A DNA stretch of 64,000 nt from NCBI GenBank assembly GCA_023416955.1, contig JAEZGM010000031.1, positions 62,001-126,000 of the forward strand. The letters run 5' to 3'. How positions within the stretch are numbered: the stretch's first letter is position 1; each line of letters opens with the position of its first letter. This document shows, in pieces, positions 42,549-51,125 of this stretch. A program made the translations under genes and the position numbers. The notes under the pieces are model-generated. The model made no database searches and was not told where the DNA came from. It saw only the letters and a program-made list of their open reading frames with translations. Source of the stretch: Bacillota bacterium. Lineage in GTDB: Bacteria > Bacillota > Clostridia > Oscillospirales > Acutalibacteraceae.

Positions 42549-43097
42549 ATGTCGCGAATTGGAAGAAAACCCATAAATATTCCCGCTGGTGTCAATGTAA
42601 CCGTTGACAGCAACGTTGTAACAGTGAAGGGACCGAAAGGCACCCTGACACAGAAATTCCACCCGAACATGACTATTTCCGTCGAAGGCAGCGAAGTGAT
42701 TGTCACCCGCCCTGACGATGAGAAAGAAAACAAGTCTCTGCACGGTCTGACCCGTACGCTGGTTCACAATATGGTGGTCGGCGTAACAGAAGGCTTTAAG
42801 AAGGAACTCGACGTCAACGGCGTCGGTTACCGTGTGCAGAAGCAGGGTAAGAATTTGGTTATGAACCTGGGCTATTCCCATCAGGTCATTGTGCCTGAGG
42901 TTGATGGAATCACCATCGAATGCCCGACCGCAAACAAAATCATCATTCTGGGGCCCGACAAGCAGCAGGTTGGCCAGTTTGCAGCGGAAGTCCGCGAAAA
43001 ACGTCCGCCGGAGCCGTATAAGGGCAAGGGCATTAAGTATGTTGATGAAGTTATCCGCCGCAAGGAAGGTAAAGCGGGCAAGGGTAGCAAGAAGTAA
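42549..43097 (+). CDS. rplF: 50S ribosomal protein L6
   Basis: 182 aa. It starts SRIGRKPINIPAGVNVTVD and ends with RPPEPYKGKGIKYVDEVIRR. Two duplicated domains, as usual for L6. Confidence 0.97.
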   Translation: MSRIGRKPINIPAGVNVTVDSNVVTVKGPKGTLTQKFHPNMTISVEGSEVIVTRPDDEKENKSLHGLTRTLVHNMVVGVTEGFKKELDVNGVGYRVQKQGKNLVMNLGYSHQVIVPEVDGITIECPTANKIIILGPDKQQVGQFAAEVREKRPPEPYKGKGIKYVDEVIRRKEGKAGKGSKK

Positions 43098-43115
43098 TGA
43101 AGGAGTGAATCACAA

Positions 43116-43475
43116 ATGGTGAATAAGGCTGACACAAATAAAGCCAGACTGAGACGCCACCGCAGGGTGCGCGGTAAAATTTCAGGTACCGCTCAGTGCC
43201 CGCGCCTGAATGTATTTCGCTCTACCAACAACATCTATGCCCAGATTATTGACGATGTTAAGGGAGTTACTCTTGCAGCAGCTTCCAGCCTGGACAAAGA
43301 GTTCGAAGGTAATGGCGGAAACAAAGAAGCCGCACGCAAAGTTGGCGAGCTGATTGCCAAACGTGCCGCCGAAAAAGGCGTCACCGAGGTCGTATTTGAC
43401 CGCGGCGGTTATATTTTCCACGGCCGCGTCAAAGAGCTGGCCGAAGGTGCCCGTGAGGGCGGCCTCAAATTCTAA
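43116..43475 (+). CDS. rplR: 50S ribosomal protein L18
   Basis: 119 aa. RLRRHRRVRGKISGTAQCPR and the C-terminal FDRGGYIFHGRVKELAEGAR are typical. L18 binds 5S rRNA with L5. AAGGAGTGA precedes the ATG. Confidence 0.97.
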   Translation: MVNKADTNKARLRRHRRVRGKISGTAQCPRLNVFRSTNNIYAQIIDDVKGVTLAAASSLDKEFEGNGGNKEAARKVGELIAKRAAEKGVTEVVFDRGGYIFHGRVKELAEGAREGGLKF

Positions 43476-43490
43476 GAAGGAGGAATACTT

Positions 43491-43988
43491 TTGGCTAGAA
43501 TTGACGCATCATCGATGGAACTGAAGGAACATGTGGTTGCGATTAATCGTGTATCCAAGACCGTAAAGGGCGGCCGTATTTTCAAATTTGCGGCGTTGGT
43601 CGTAGTCGGTGACGGAAATGGCACTGTCGGCTTCGGCATCGGCAAAGCGGGTGAAGTTCCCGACGCAATCCGCAAGGGAATTGAGGACGCCAAGAAGAAC
43701 CTGATTAAGGTTTCTCTGCGCGGCTCCACAATCCCGCACGAAATTATCGGCGCTTACGGTGCAGGCCGCGTTCTGATGAAGCCCGCCGCACCCGGTACCG
43801 GCGTTATTGCCGGCGGCCCGGTTCGTGCAGTGGTGGAAGCGGTCGGTATTAAGGATATCAGAACCAAAGCGCTTCGTTCCAACAATCCGTGCAATGTAGT
43901 ACGCGCAACTTTGGACGGTATGTCCAAACTGCGTTCAGCCGATCAGGTCGCGGCAACCCGCGGCAAGACGGTTAAAGAGATTCTTTAA
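43491..43988 (+). CDS. rpsE: 30S ribosomal protein S5
   Basis: 165 aa. The RNA-binding part has VVAINRVSKTVKGGRIFKFA and VGDGNGTVGFGIGKAGEVPD; the C-terminal part has IRTKALRSNNPCNVVRATLD. It starts at TTG 43491 behind GGAGGA. Confidence 0.96.
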   Translation: MARIDASSMELKEHVVAINRVSKTVKGGRIFKFAALVVVGDGNGTVGFGIGKAGEVPDAIRKGIEDAKKNLIKVSLRGSTIPHEIIGAYGAGRVLMKPAAPGTGVIAGGPVRAVVEAVGIKDIRTKALRSNNPCNVVRATLDGMSKLRSADQVAATRGKTVKEIL

Positions 43989-44003
43989 TAAGGGGGTAGC
44001 AAG

Positions 44004-44183
44004 ATGGCACAGCTGAAAGTCACGCTGGTAAAAAGTCTTATCGGCAGCAAAAAGGACCAGATTGCAACCGCCCAAGCTCTGGGTCTTCATAAAGTAGGCG
44101 ACAGTTCCATTCAGCCTGAAAATGAGCAGACCAAGGGTAAGGTGGCCAAGATAATCCACCTCATCGAGGTAAGCAAAGCGTAA
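44004..44183 (+). CDS. rpmD: 50S ribosomal protein L30
   Basis: 59 aa, starting AQLKVTLVKSLIGSKKDQ and containing TAQALGLHKVGDSS, the L30 signature. ATG 44004 follows AGGGGG. A short gene easily missed by length filters; its position between rpsE and rplO is canonical. Confidence 0.95.
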   Translation: MAQLKVTLVKSLIGSKKDQIATAQALGLHKVGDSSIQPENEQTKGKVAKIIHLIEVSKA

Positions 44184-44201
44184 ACAAGGAGGTGCGAGTA
44201 A

Positions 44202-44642
44202 ATGAAGTTGCATGATCTTTCTGCAGTACCCGGTTCCACAAAGGAACCGAAACGTATCGGCAGAGGACACGGCTCCGGTCAGGGTAAAACTGCCGGCAAA
44301 GGTCACAAGGGCCAGAAAGCCAGAGCGGGCAGAGGAATGCGCCCGGGTTTTGAAGGCGGCCAGATGCCTTTGCAGAGACGTGTCCCGAAAAGAGGATTTA
44401 ACAATATTTTTGCAAAGACAATTGTTGCGGTCAACGTCGGCAGTCTGAATAAATTTGATAACGGCGCCGTAGTGGACACGCAGGCTCTGATTGACGCAGG
44501 TATCGTTAAGACCTGCTGCGACGGAGTAAAGATTCTTGGCAACGGCAATCTTTCCAAAAAGTTGACCGTAAAGGTCGGCTCTTTCTCGGAATCCGCTAAG
44601 AATAAAATAGAATCTGTAGGCGGGAAGGCAGAGGTGATCTAA
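44202..44642 (+). CDS. rplO: 50S ribosomal protein L15
   Basis: 146 aa. KRIGRGHGSGQGKTAGKGHK and RPGFEGGQMPLQRRVPKRGF are family signatures. AAGGAGGT precedes the ATG. The stop is 1 bp before the secY start. Confidence 0.97.
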   Translation: MKLHDLSAVPGSTKEPKRIGRGHGSGQGKTAGKGHKGQKARAGRGMRPGFEGGQMPLQRRVPKRGFNNIFAKTIVAVNVGSLNKFDNGAVVDTQALIDAGIVKTCCDGVKILGNGNLSKKLTVKVGSFSESAKNKIESVGGKAEVI

Positions 44643-44643
44643 G

Positions 44644-45978
44644 TTGTTAAAAACACTTAAGAATGCCTGGTCAATTCCCGATCTCCGCAAGAAAATCCTG
44701 TTTACCCTGTTGATTATCGTCGTTTTCCGCTTCGGTTCCGTGATCCCTGTTCCGTTCCTCAATGCAACCGCATTGAAGGGACTGATGGGATCGCTGTCCG
44801 AATCCGGTTCGGCGTTAAGCTATCTTGATATGCTGTCCGGCGGCGCTTTTGCAAATGCAACGTTGTTTGCAATGAGCGTTACGCCATACATTAACAGCTC
44901 CATTATTATGCAGCTGCTTACGGTTGCCATTCCGCCGCTGGAACGACTGGCCAAAGAGGGAGAAGAGGGCCGCAAGAAAATTGCTACCATCACCCGTTAT
45001 GTGACTGTTGTTCTGGGCCTGATTCAAGGCACCGCATATTATTTCTATCTGCGTAACAGTTCTTATGAAGGCACACCGATCGCCAAGTATACGGGCGGCT
45101 GGGAACAAATTTTCTCCGCTTTCGTCATTATCATGGTCTTTACCGCCGGTACTGCGCTCATGATGTGGCTTGGTGAGCAGATCAACCAGTTCGGCATTGG
45201 AAACGGTATTTCCATTCTGTTGTTTGCCGGCATTGTCGCAAGACTGCCCAACACGTTCAACACTCTTGGAAAATATCTTTCTGCCGCAAATCAGGATGCG
45301 AGCAGCTACGGCCAGTACTATTTCTTTGTACCGCTGTTTGTTCTGATCTTCCTGTTTGTTATCTGGGTGATTGTGTTTATGAACGATGCGGAACACCGTA
45401 TTCCGATTCAGTATGCAAAACGCATGGTGGGCCGGAAAATGTACGGCGGGCAAAGCAGCCATATTCCGATTAAGGTTGCAATGTCCGGCGTTATGCCGAT
45501 TATTTTTGCCAGTTCCATTCTCTCAATACCGAGCACGATACAGTTGTTCTTAGGCAAGAACGTTGCCACCGGCTTCTGGAAAAGCTTCTTTGACGCGTTT
45601 TCTTACACCGGCTGGATCTACTGCGTGCTTTATTTCCTGCTGATTATCATGTTTGCATATTTCTATATGACAATTCAGTATAATCCGATGGAGATGGCCA
45701 ATAATCTTCGTCAGAACAATGGCACGATCCCCGGCATTCGCCCGGGCAAACCGACCGCTGATTATATTACGAAGATTCTGTCAAAGATTACCTTGATTGG
45801 GGCGCTGTTCCTCGCACTGATTGCGCTGCTGCCGATTGTTTTCGGCGCCGCGACCAACATGCACAATCTGTCAATGGGCGGTACGTCCATTCTGATTATT
45901 GTTGGCGTTGCTCTGGATACTGTGAAGCAGCTTGAGTCTCAGATGATGATGCGTCACTACAAGGGCTTCCTTGATTAA
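44644..45978 (+). CDS. secY: Protein translocase subunit SecY
   Basis: 444 aa, ten transmembrane helices, the channel of the Sec translocase. Signatures are FRFGSVIPVPFLN, the plug region with LSGGAFANATLFAMSVTPYI, and the cytoplasmic loops AEHRIPIQYAKRMVGRK and TIPGIRPGKPT. It starts at TTG 44644 with GAGGTGA upstream. Confidence 0.96.
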   Translation: MLKTLKNAWSIPDLRKKILFTLLIIVVFRFGSVIPVPFLNATALKGLMGSLSESGSALSYLDMLSGGAFANATLFAMSVTPYINSSIIMQLLTVAIPPLERLAKEGEEGRKKIATITRYVTVVLGLIQGTAYYFYLRNSSYEGTPIAKYTGGWEQIFSAFVIIMVFTAGTALMMWLGEQINQFGIGNGISILLFAGIVARLPNTFNTLGKYLSAANQDASSYGQYYFFVPLFVLIFLFVIWVIVFMNDAEHRIPIQYAKRMVGRKMYGGQSSHIPIKVAMSGVMPIIFASSILSIPSTIQLFLGKNVATGFWKSFFDAFSYTGWIYCVLYFLLIIMFAYFYMTIQYNPMEMANNLRQNNGTIPGIRPGKPTADYITKILSKITLIGALFLALIALLPIVFGAATNMHNLSMGGTSILIIVGVALDTVKQLESQMMMRHYKGFLD

Positions 45979-45991
45979 TGGGGGAGACGCA

Positions 45992-46624
45992 ATGAACTTA
46001 ATTTTACTCGGCGCACCGGGCGCCGGAAAAGGAACTCAAGCAGAAGTAATCTGTTCAGCTTATCACATTCCCGCACTTTCTACGGGCAATATGCTCCGTG
46101 AAGCGCTGAAGAGCGGTACTGAAATGGGAATGCGCGCGAAATCCTACATGGATTCCGGCAAACTGGTTCCGGATGAAGTGGTGATCGGCATTATCCGTGA
46201 GCGCCTTGCTCAGGATGATTGCCGGAACGGCTTCATCCTCGACGGTTTTCCGCGTACAATCCCGCAGGCCGAGGCTCTGGATACAATGGGCGTTCAAATC
46301 GATAAGGTCATTGATATCGAAGTACCTGACGAAAAGATCGTGCTCAGAATGTCCGGACGCCGTGTTTGCGAAAACTGCGGCGCCAGCTACCACGTCCTTT
46401 ACAAAAAGCCGGAGGTAGAAGGCGTTTGCGGAAAATGCGGCGGCACCCTTGTTCAGCGCAAGGATGACCACCCGGATACAGTCAAAGAGCGTCTGAATGT
46501 TTATCATGAACAGACGGAACCCCTGAAAGCGTTTTACTCTAAGCAGGGTAAGCTCCGTGTTGTAGAAGGGCAGGAGGAAGTTGCGGATACCACGAAACTG
46601 ACTCTTGCTGCGGTAGAGGCGTAA
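45992..46624 (+). CDS. adk: Adenylate kinase
   Basis: 210 aa. It interconverts ATP + AMP and 2 ADP. The P-loop is LGAPGAGKGTQAE, the NMP-binding part has LSTGNMLREA, and FILDGFPRTIPQAE follows. The lid carries CENC and CGKC, so it is the zinc-lid form of Gram-positives. ATG 45992 has GGGGAGA upstream, whereas the open frame overlaps secY without signals. Confidence 0.97.
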   Translation: MNLILLGAPGAGKGTQAEVICSAYHIPALSTGNMLREALKSGTEMGMRAKSYMDSGKLVPDEVVIGIIRERLAQDDCRNGFILDGFPRTIPQAEALDTMGVQIDKVIDIEVPDEKIVLRMSGRRVCENCGASYHVLYKKPEVEGVCGKCGGTLVQRKDDHPDTVKERLNVYHEQTEPLKAFYSKQGKLRVVEGQEEVADTTKLTLAAVEA

Positions 46625-46626
46625 CT

Positions 46627-47379
46627 ATGATTGTGCTAAAAACCAGCCGGGAACTCAAGTTTATGAGGGAAGCCGGCAGGATTTCTGCCAATGCACTGAA
46701 GTTGGCGGGAACAATGGTCGAACCCGGCGTTTCTACGCTGGAAATTGATCATGCGCTCCGCCGTTACATTGAGGAAAAGGGTGCGAAACCTACATTCCTC
46801 GGTTACGGCGGCTTCCCCGCCAGTGCGTGTATCTCGGTCAATGATGTGGTTATCCATGGCATACCCCATAAGGGAACCATTTTGAAACAGGGCGATATTG
46901 TCAGTGTTGACGTGGGCGCTACTTTTGAAGGTTTCGTCGGCGACAATGCGTGGACTTTCCCCTGCGGCGCTGTGAGCGCACAAGCACAGGCCCTTATGGA
47001 CACGACGCGCGCGAGCCTTTTCGAAGGAATCAAAGCGGCTCAGGCCGGCGCCAGAATCGGCGATATCGGCCATGCGGTACAAGCGTATGCCGAAGCTCGC
47101 GGCTACTCGGTGGTACGGGATTTTGTCGGCCACGGAGTAGGTGCGAAGATGCATGAAGACCCCAGTGTTCCAAATTACGGCACGCCCGGCAGAGGCGTGC
47201 GCCTGTTGCCCGGCATGACAATTGCCATTGAACCGATGATCAACCAGGGCGTAAAGGAAGTTAAAACTTTGGCGGACGGTTGGACGACTGTGACCGCTGA
47301 CGGTAAACTTGCAGCCCACTTTGAGCATTCTATTGCCATTACCTCAGAAGGGCCCGTCATTCTGACGCTTCCGGATTAA
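46627..47379 (+). CDS. map: Methionine aminopeptidase, type I
   Basis: 250 aa. It removes N-terminal Met from new proteins. Metal ligands are seen in VSVDVGATFEGFVGDNAWTF (two Asp), VGHGVGAKMHEDP (His), AIEPMI (Glu) and the final FEHSIAITSEG (Glu). It starts 2 bp after adk. Confidence 0.97.
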   Translation: MIVLKTSRELKFMREAGRISANALKLAGTMVEPGVSTLEIDHALRRYIEEKGAKPTFLGYGGFPASACISVNDVVIHGIPHKGTILKQGDIVSVDVGATFEGFVGDNAWTFPCGAVSAQAQALMDTTRASLFEGIKAAQAGARIGDIGHAVQAYAEARGYSVVRDFVGHGVGAKMHEDPSVPNYGTPGRGVRLLPGMTIAIEPMINQGVKEVKTLADGWTTVTADGKLAAHFEHSIAITSEGPVILTLPD

Positions 47380-47389
47380 GGGGTGCACA

Positions 47390-47656
47390 ATGGAGTATGT
47401 CAAGGGCTTGGTTGTTCGTTCGGGAGCCGGCCGGGACAGAGACGGTTTTTTCGTTGTTCTTGAGGCGGATGCCCGTTACGCAGTAATCTGCGACGGGAAG
47501 AGGCGCAGTCTCGACCACCCCAAGCGGAAAAAGCAGATTCATCTGTCCGTTACCAAAACCGTGTTACCCGAAAGTTCACTGCAGACCAACCGTGAAATTC
47601 GAAGAGCTCTCCGGGGTTTTCAAACCGGGAGCCGTTTTCCACAAGAGGAGGCTTAA
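47390..47656 (+). CDS. KOW-domain RNA-binding protein (L14e-like), between map and infA
   Basis: 88 aa. The N-terminal KOW-type motif is KGLVVRSGAGRDRDGFFVVL, followed by a basic stretch GKRRSLDHPKRKKQIHLS. Clostridia often encode such a protein at this spot; it resembles archaeal/eukaryal L14e/L27e in its KOW fold. It probably binds RNA or ribosomes, but no defined role is known to me. Confidence 0.82.
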   Translation: MEYVKGLVVRSGAGRDRDGFFVVLEADARYAVICDGKRRSLDHPKRKKQIHLSVTKTVLPESSLQTNREIRRALRGFQTGSRFPQEEA

Positions 47657-47659
47657 CCG

Positions 47660-47878
47660 ATGTCGAAACAGGACGTAATTGAGACTGAAGGCATAGTAAC
47701 CGAAGCCCTGCCGAACGCAATGTTTATGGTAGAGCTTCCCAATCACCACACGATACTCGCGCATATTTCCGGTAAACTGCGGATGAATTTCATTCGTATT
47801 CTGCCGGGTGATAAGGTGACAATTGAATTGTCTCCTTATGATTTAACGCGCGGCCGTATCACATGGCGTTCAAAGTAA
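47660..47878 (+). CDS. infA: Translation initiation factor IF-1
   Basis: 72 aa OB-fold. SKQDVIETEGIVTEALPNAM and GDKVTIELSPYDLTRGRITW are family signatures. It begins 3 bp after the KOW gene. Confidence 0.97.
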   Translation: MSKQDVIETEGIVTEALPNAMFMVELPNHHTILAHISGKLRMNFIRILPGDKVTIELSPYDLTRGRITWRSK

Positions 47879-47907
47879 ATCAATGACTCGCTTAGGAGGG
47901 CACACAA

Positions 47908-48021
47908 ATGAAAGTAAGACCTTCTGTGAAGAAAATATGTGAAAAATGCAAGATCATTAAACGCAAGGGTAAAGTCATGGTAATCTGTGAAAACCCGAAG
48001 CATAAGCAGCGCCAGGGCTGA
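47908..48021 (+). CDS. rpmJ: 50S ribosomal protein L36
   Basis: 37 aa: starts MKVRPSVKKICEKCK and ends ENPKHKQRQG, the zinc (C+) form with three Cys and one His. ATG 47908 follows AGGAGGG. A very short gene in its canonical place between infA and rpsM. Confidence 0.96.
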   Translation: MKVRPSVKKICEKCKIIKRKGKVMVICENPKHKQRQG

Positions 48022-48054
48022 TAATGGCGCGATAACAATGGAGGTGCAACCATA

Positions 48055-48423
48055 ATGGCGCGTATAGCAGGTATTGATCTGCCCAGAGATAAACGCATCG
48101 AGATTGCTCTTACCTATGTATACGGAATCGGCCGCAAAACCGCGACCGATATCTGCGCTGCAACAGGCGTAGACCCGGATATCCGCGTGAGAGACTTGAC
48201 CGAAGATGATGCGACAAAGCTCAGAGAATATATTGACCACCACTACCGCGTAGAAGGCGATCTTCGCCGCGATGTGGCTTTTGACATCAAGAGACTGATT
48301 GAAATCGGCTGCTACCGTGGTGTTCGCCACCGCAAGGGTCTGCCGGTAAGAGGCCAGCGTACGAAGACCAATGCGCGTACACGCAAAGGCCCGAAAAAGA
48401 CAATGGCTAACAAGAAGAAGTAA
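48055..48423 (+). CDS. rpsM: 30S ribosomal protein S13
   Basis: 122 aa. It starts ARIAGIDLPRDKRIEIALTY and has RGVRHRKGLPVRGQRTKTNA and a basic tail. GGAGGT precedes the ATG. Confidence 0.97.
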   Translation: MARIAGIDLPRDKRIEIALTYVYGIGRKTATDICAATGVDPDIRVRDLTEDDATKLREYIDHHYRVEGDLRRDVAFDIKRLIEIGCYRGVRHRKGLPVRGQRTKTNARTRKGPKKTMANKKK

Positions 48424-48443
48424 GCAGGGAGGGGATTTAGAAA

Positions 48444-48854
48444 ATGGCAGCACAAAAGGGCGCAGGTAAAAAAGGCACTGCAACACGCAGACGCCGCGAG
48501 CGCAAAAACATTGACCGTGGGGCCGCTCATATCCAGTCTACTTTTAACAATACAATTGTTACAATTACAGATATGCAGGGCAATGCGATTTCCTGGGCCA
48601 GCTCCGGTGAGCTGGGCTTCAGGGGTTCCAGAAAGTCCACTCCTTTTGCAGCGCAGACCGCAGCAGAAACCGCAGCGAAAGCCGCGATGGAGCATGGCAT
48701 GAAGACCGTTGAAGTTTATGTAAAAGGCCCGGGTGCCGGCCGTGAAGCCGCAATCCGTGCACTTCAGGGCGCAGGCCTCGAAGTCAGCATGATTAAGGAC
48801 GTTACCCCGGTTCCGCACAACGGATGCCGTCCGCCGAAAAGAAGACGCGTCTAG
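48444..48854 (+). CDS. rpsK: 30S ribosomal protein S11
   Basis: 136 aa. AHIQSTFNNTIVTITDMQGN and the ending PHNGCRPPKRRRV are family signatures. Confidence 0.97.
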   Translation: MAAQKGAGKKGTATRRRRERKNIDRGAAHIQSTFNNTIVTITDMQGNAISWASSGELGFRGSRKSTPFAAQTAAETAAKAAMEHGMKTVEVYVKGPGAGREAAIRALQGAGLEVSMIKDVTPVPHNGCRPPKRRRV

Positions 48855-48883
48855 TTTTTAGACAACAGGAGGTGTAACCAAAT

Positions 48884-49510
48884 ATGGCAAGATATACAGA
48901 TTCTGTGTGCAAGCTGTGCCGCCGCGAAGGCCAGAAGCTTTTTCTGAAGGGCCAGAGATGCTATACGGATAAATGCGCGATTACGCGCAGAGCGTACGCA
49001 CCGGGCCAGCACGGTCAGGGTCGCAAAAAGACTTCTGAATACGGCCTGCAGTTGCGTGCAAAGCAGATGACAAGACGTTTTTACGGCGTGCTTGAGTCCC
49101 AGTTCAGGGGCTATTACGAAATGGCTACCAAGAAAGAGGGCAAGACCGGTGACGAACTGCTCTCCATTCTGGAAAGCCGCCTTGACAATGTTGTTTACCG
49201 TCTTGGTTTTGCGACTTCCAGACCGGAAGCACGCCAGCTGGTTGTTCACGGTCACTTTACCGTGAACGGCAAGCGAGTAGACATTCCTTCCTACCTCACC
49301 AAGCCGGGCGAAGTGATTTCCATTCAGGATAAGAGCCGTTCGAGCGAAAAGTTCAAGGCAATTCTGGAGGCGACTTCCGCTCATCCGGTTGCAAAGTGGC
49401 TTGACTTGAACCGCAACACCCTTGAGGGAACCATAGTTGCAACGCCAACCCGTGATGAAATTGACCTTGCAGTCGACGAAACTCTCATCGTTGAGTTGTA
49501 CTCCAAGTAA
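48884..49510 (+). CDS. rpsD: 30S ribosomal protein S4, zinc-type
   Basis: 208 aa. N-terminal zinc ligands are CKLC and CYTDKC; the S4 RNA-binding domain has NVVYRLGFATSRPEARQLVV and HGHFTVNGKRVDIPSY. In model bacteria S4 autoregulates its own synthesis; this is not visible here. Confidence 0.97.
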   Translation: MARYTDSVCKLCRREGQKLFLKGQRCYTDKCAITRRAYAPGQHGQGRKKTSEYGLQLRAKQMTRRFYGVLESQFRGYYEMATKKEGKTGDELLSILESRLDNVVYRLGFATSRPEARQLVVHGHFTVNGKRVDIPSYLTKPGEVISIQDKSRSSEKFKAILEATSAHPVAKWLDLNRNTLEGTIVATPTRDEIDLAVDETLIVELYSK

Positions 49511-49579
49511 TGCCGTTAAACAGCATAAAAGCATCATGGCAGATATCTTACATCCGCTATATGTCAAGGAGGGTCGCTA

Positions 49580-50533
49580 ATGATCGAGTTTGAGAAGCCA
49601 AAAATAGACACTGAAGTTTTATCGAATGACGGAACTTATGGCAAATTCGTTGTAGAGCCTTTGGAAAGAGGATTCGGTACCACGTTGGGCAACAGCCTGC
49701 GCCGTGTGCTTCTGTCTTCCCTTCAGGGCGTGGCAGTCACCTGCATTAAAATTGACGGTGTGCTGCATGAGTTTTCCACCGTTCCCGGAGTGAAAGAGGA
49801 TGTCACCGAGATCGTGCTGAACATCAAGGGATTGACCGCGAAGCTCCATTGCGACGGACCTAAAACCGTGGAAATCAACGCGGAAGGCCCGTGCGAGGTT
49901 ACGGCCGACTCTATCAAGTGCGACAGCGAGGTTGAAATTTTAAATCCCGAAATGCATATTGCAACTTTGGGAGACGGCGCAAAACTGTATATGGAATTGA
50001 CTCTGGACAAGGGCCGCGGCTATGTTCCGGCTGAAAGAAATAAGCAGAACATGGTCACCAATGTCATTGGCGAGATTCCCGTTGATTCCATTTATACCCC
50101 GGTTCACAAGGTGAACTTCAACGTCGAGCCGACCCGCGTAGGCCAGAATATCGATTATGATAAGCTTACGCTCGAAGTTTGGACCAACGGCGTAATCGGC
50201 GCACAAGAGGCGGTTTCGCTCGCTGCGAAAGTTCTTACTGAACATCTGAATCTCTTTGTTGATCTGTCCGACAAGGGCGGCAGCACCGAGATTATGGTGG
50301 AAAAGGACGATAAGGGCAAAGAAAAACTGCTTGATATGACAATTGAAGAGCTGGACCTTTCGGTTCGCTCCTTCAACTGCCTGAAACGCGCTGGAATAAA
50401 TACGGTTGAAGACCTTACCAACAAATCCGAAGAGGATATGATGAAGGTTCGCAACCTTGGACGTAAATCCCTTGAGGAAGTTGTCTGGAAGATGGCTTCC
50501 CTCGGTTTCAGCCTGCGCAAGGACGACGAATAG
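49580..50533 (+). CDS. rpoA: RNA polymerase alpha subunit
   Basis: 317 aa. The N-terminal domain has VEPLERGFGTTLGNSLRRVL and the C-terminal domain has ELDLSVRSFNCLKRAGINTV and LGRKSLEEV, which contacts UP elements and activators. AAGGAGGGT precedes the ATG. Confidence 0.97.
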   Translation: MIEFEKPKIDTEVLSNDGTYGKFVVEPLERGFGTTLGNSLRRVLLSSLQGVAVTCIKIDGVLHEFSTVPGVKEDVTEIVLNIKGLTAKLHCDGPKTVEINAEGPCEVTADSIKCDSEVEILNPEMHIATLGDGAKLYMELTLDKGRGYVPAERNKQNMVTNVIGEIPVDSIYTPVHKVNFNVEPTRVGQNIDYDKLTLEVWTNGVIGAQEAVSLAAKVLTEHLNLFVDLSDKGGSTEIMVEKDDKGKEKLLDMTIEELDLSVRSFNCLKRAGINTVEDLTNKSEEDMMKVRNLGRKSLEEVVWKMASLGFSLRKDDE

Positions 50534-50576
50534 TTTCCTTCGCAAATCTTCACCTAAGGTAAAGGAGTGATATTCG

Positions 50577-50918
50577 ATGCCCGGAACCAGAAAGCTCGGA
50601 AGAGACACTGATCATAGAACCGCCATGCTCAGAGCGATGGTAACCTTTCTTTTAGAGAACGGAAAAATCGAAACAACGGTTACCCGCGCCAAGGAGGTTC
50701 GCTCTTTGACCGAGAAAATGATTACGATCGCAAAAGAAGATAATCTTCACAACAGAAGACTTGTTCTGGCGTTCGTGACCAAAGAAAAAGTAGTAAACGA
50801 TCTGTTTACTGAGATTGCACCGAAGTATGCCGACCGTAACGGCGGTTATACACGCATCAGCAAGCTTGGTCCCCGCCGCGGCGACGCCGCTGAAATGGCC
50901 CTGATTGAACTGATCTGA
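50577..50918 (+). CDS. rplQ: 50S ribosomal protein L17
   Basis: 113 aa, short form. PGTRKLGRDTDHRTAMLRAM and the ending KLGPRRGDAAEMALIEL are typical. Last gene of the supercluster, followed by a terminator. Confidence 0.97.
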   Translation: MPGTRKLGRDTDHRTAMLRAMVTFLLENGKIETTVTRAKEVRSLTEKMITIAKEDNLHNRRLVLAFVTKEKVVNDLFTEIAPKYADRNGGYTRISKLGPRRGDAAEMALIELI

Positions 50919-50949
50919 TCATATTTTCTTGCAAGCGCATATGTTACAG

Positions 50950-50973
50950 GGCAGCCGAAAGGCTGCCTTTTTT
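50950..50973 (+). terminator. Intrinsic terminator closing the ribosomal supercluster
   Basis: GGCAGCC-GAAA-GGCTGCC followed by TTTTTT. Confidence 0.9.
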
Positions 50974-51061
50974 GCATTTGATTTTCGCTTTACCCGGTCT
51001 TGATCCCTATATCAGAAAAGTGCACTATGATGTATTATCATGGCAAACTATAATAAAGGGC

Positions 51062-51090
51062 TTGTACGCTTATCCGCAATAGAATATAAT
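51062..51090 (+). promoter_or_regulatory. Sigma-A-type promoter of nagA
   Basis: TTGTAC (51062-51067), a 17-bp spacer and TATAAT (51085-51090). Confidence 0.7.
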
Positions 51091-51125
51091 AGATTCAGGA
51101 AGATATTTTAAAAGGAGTGGATCTC

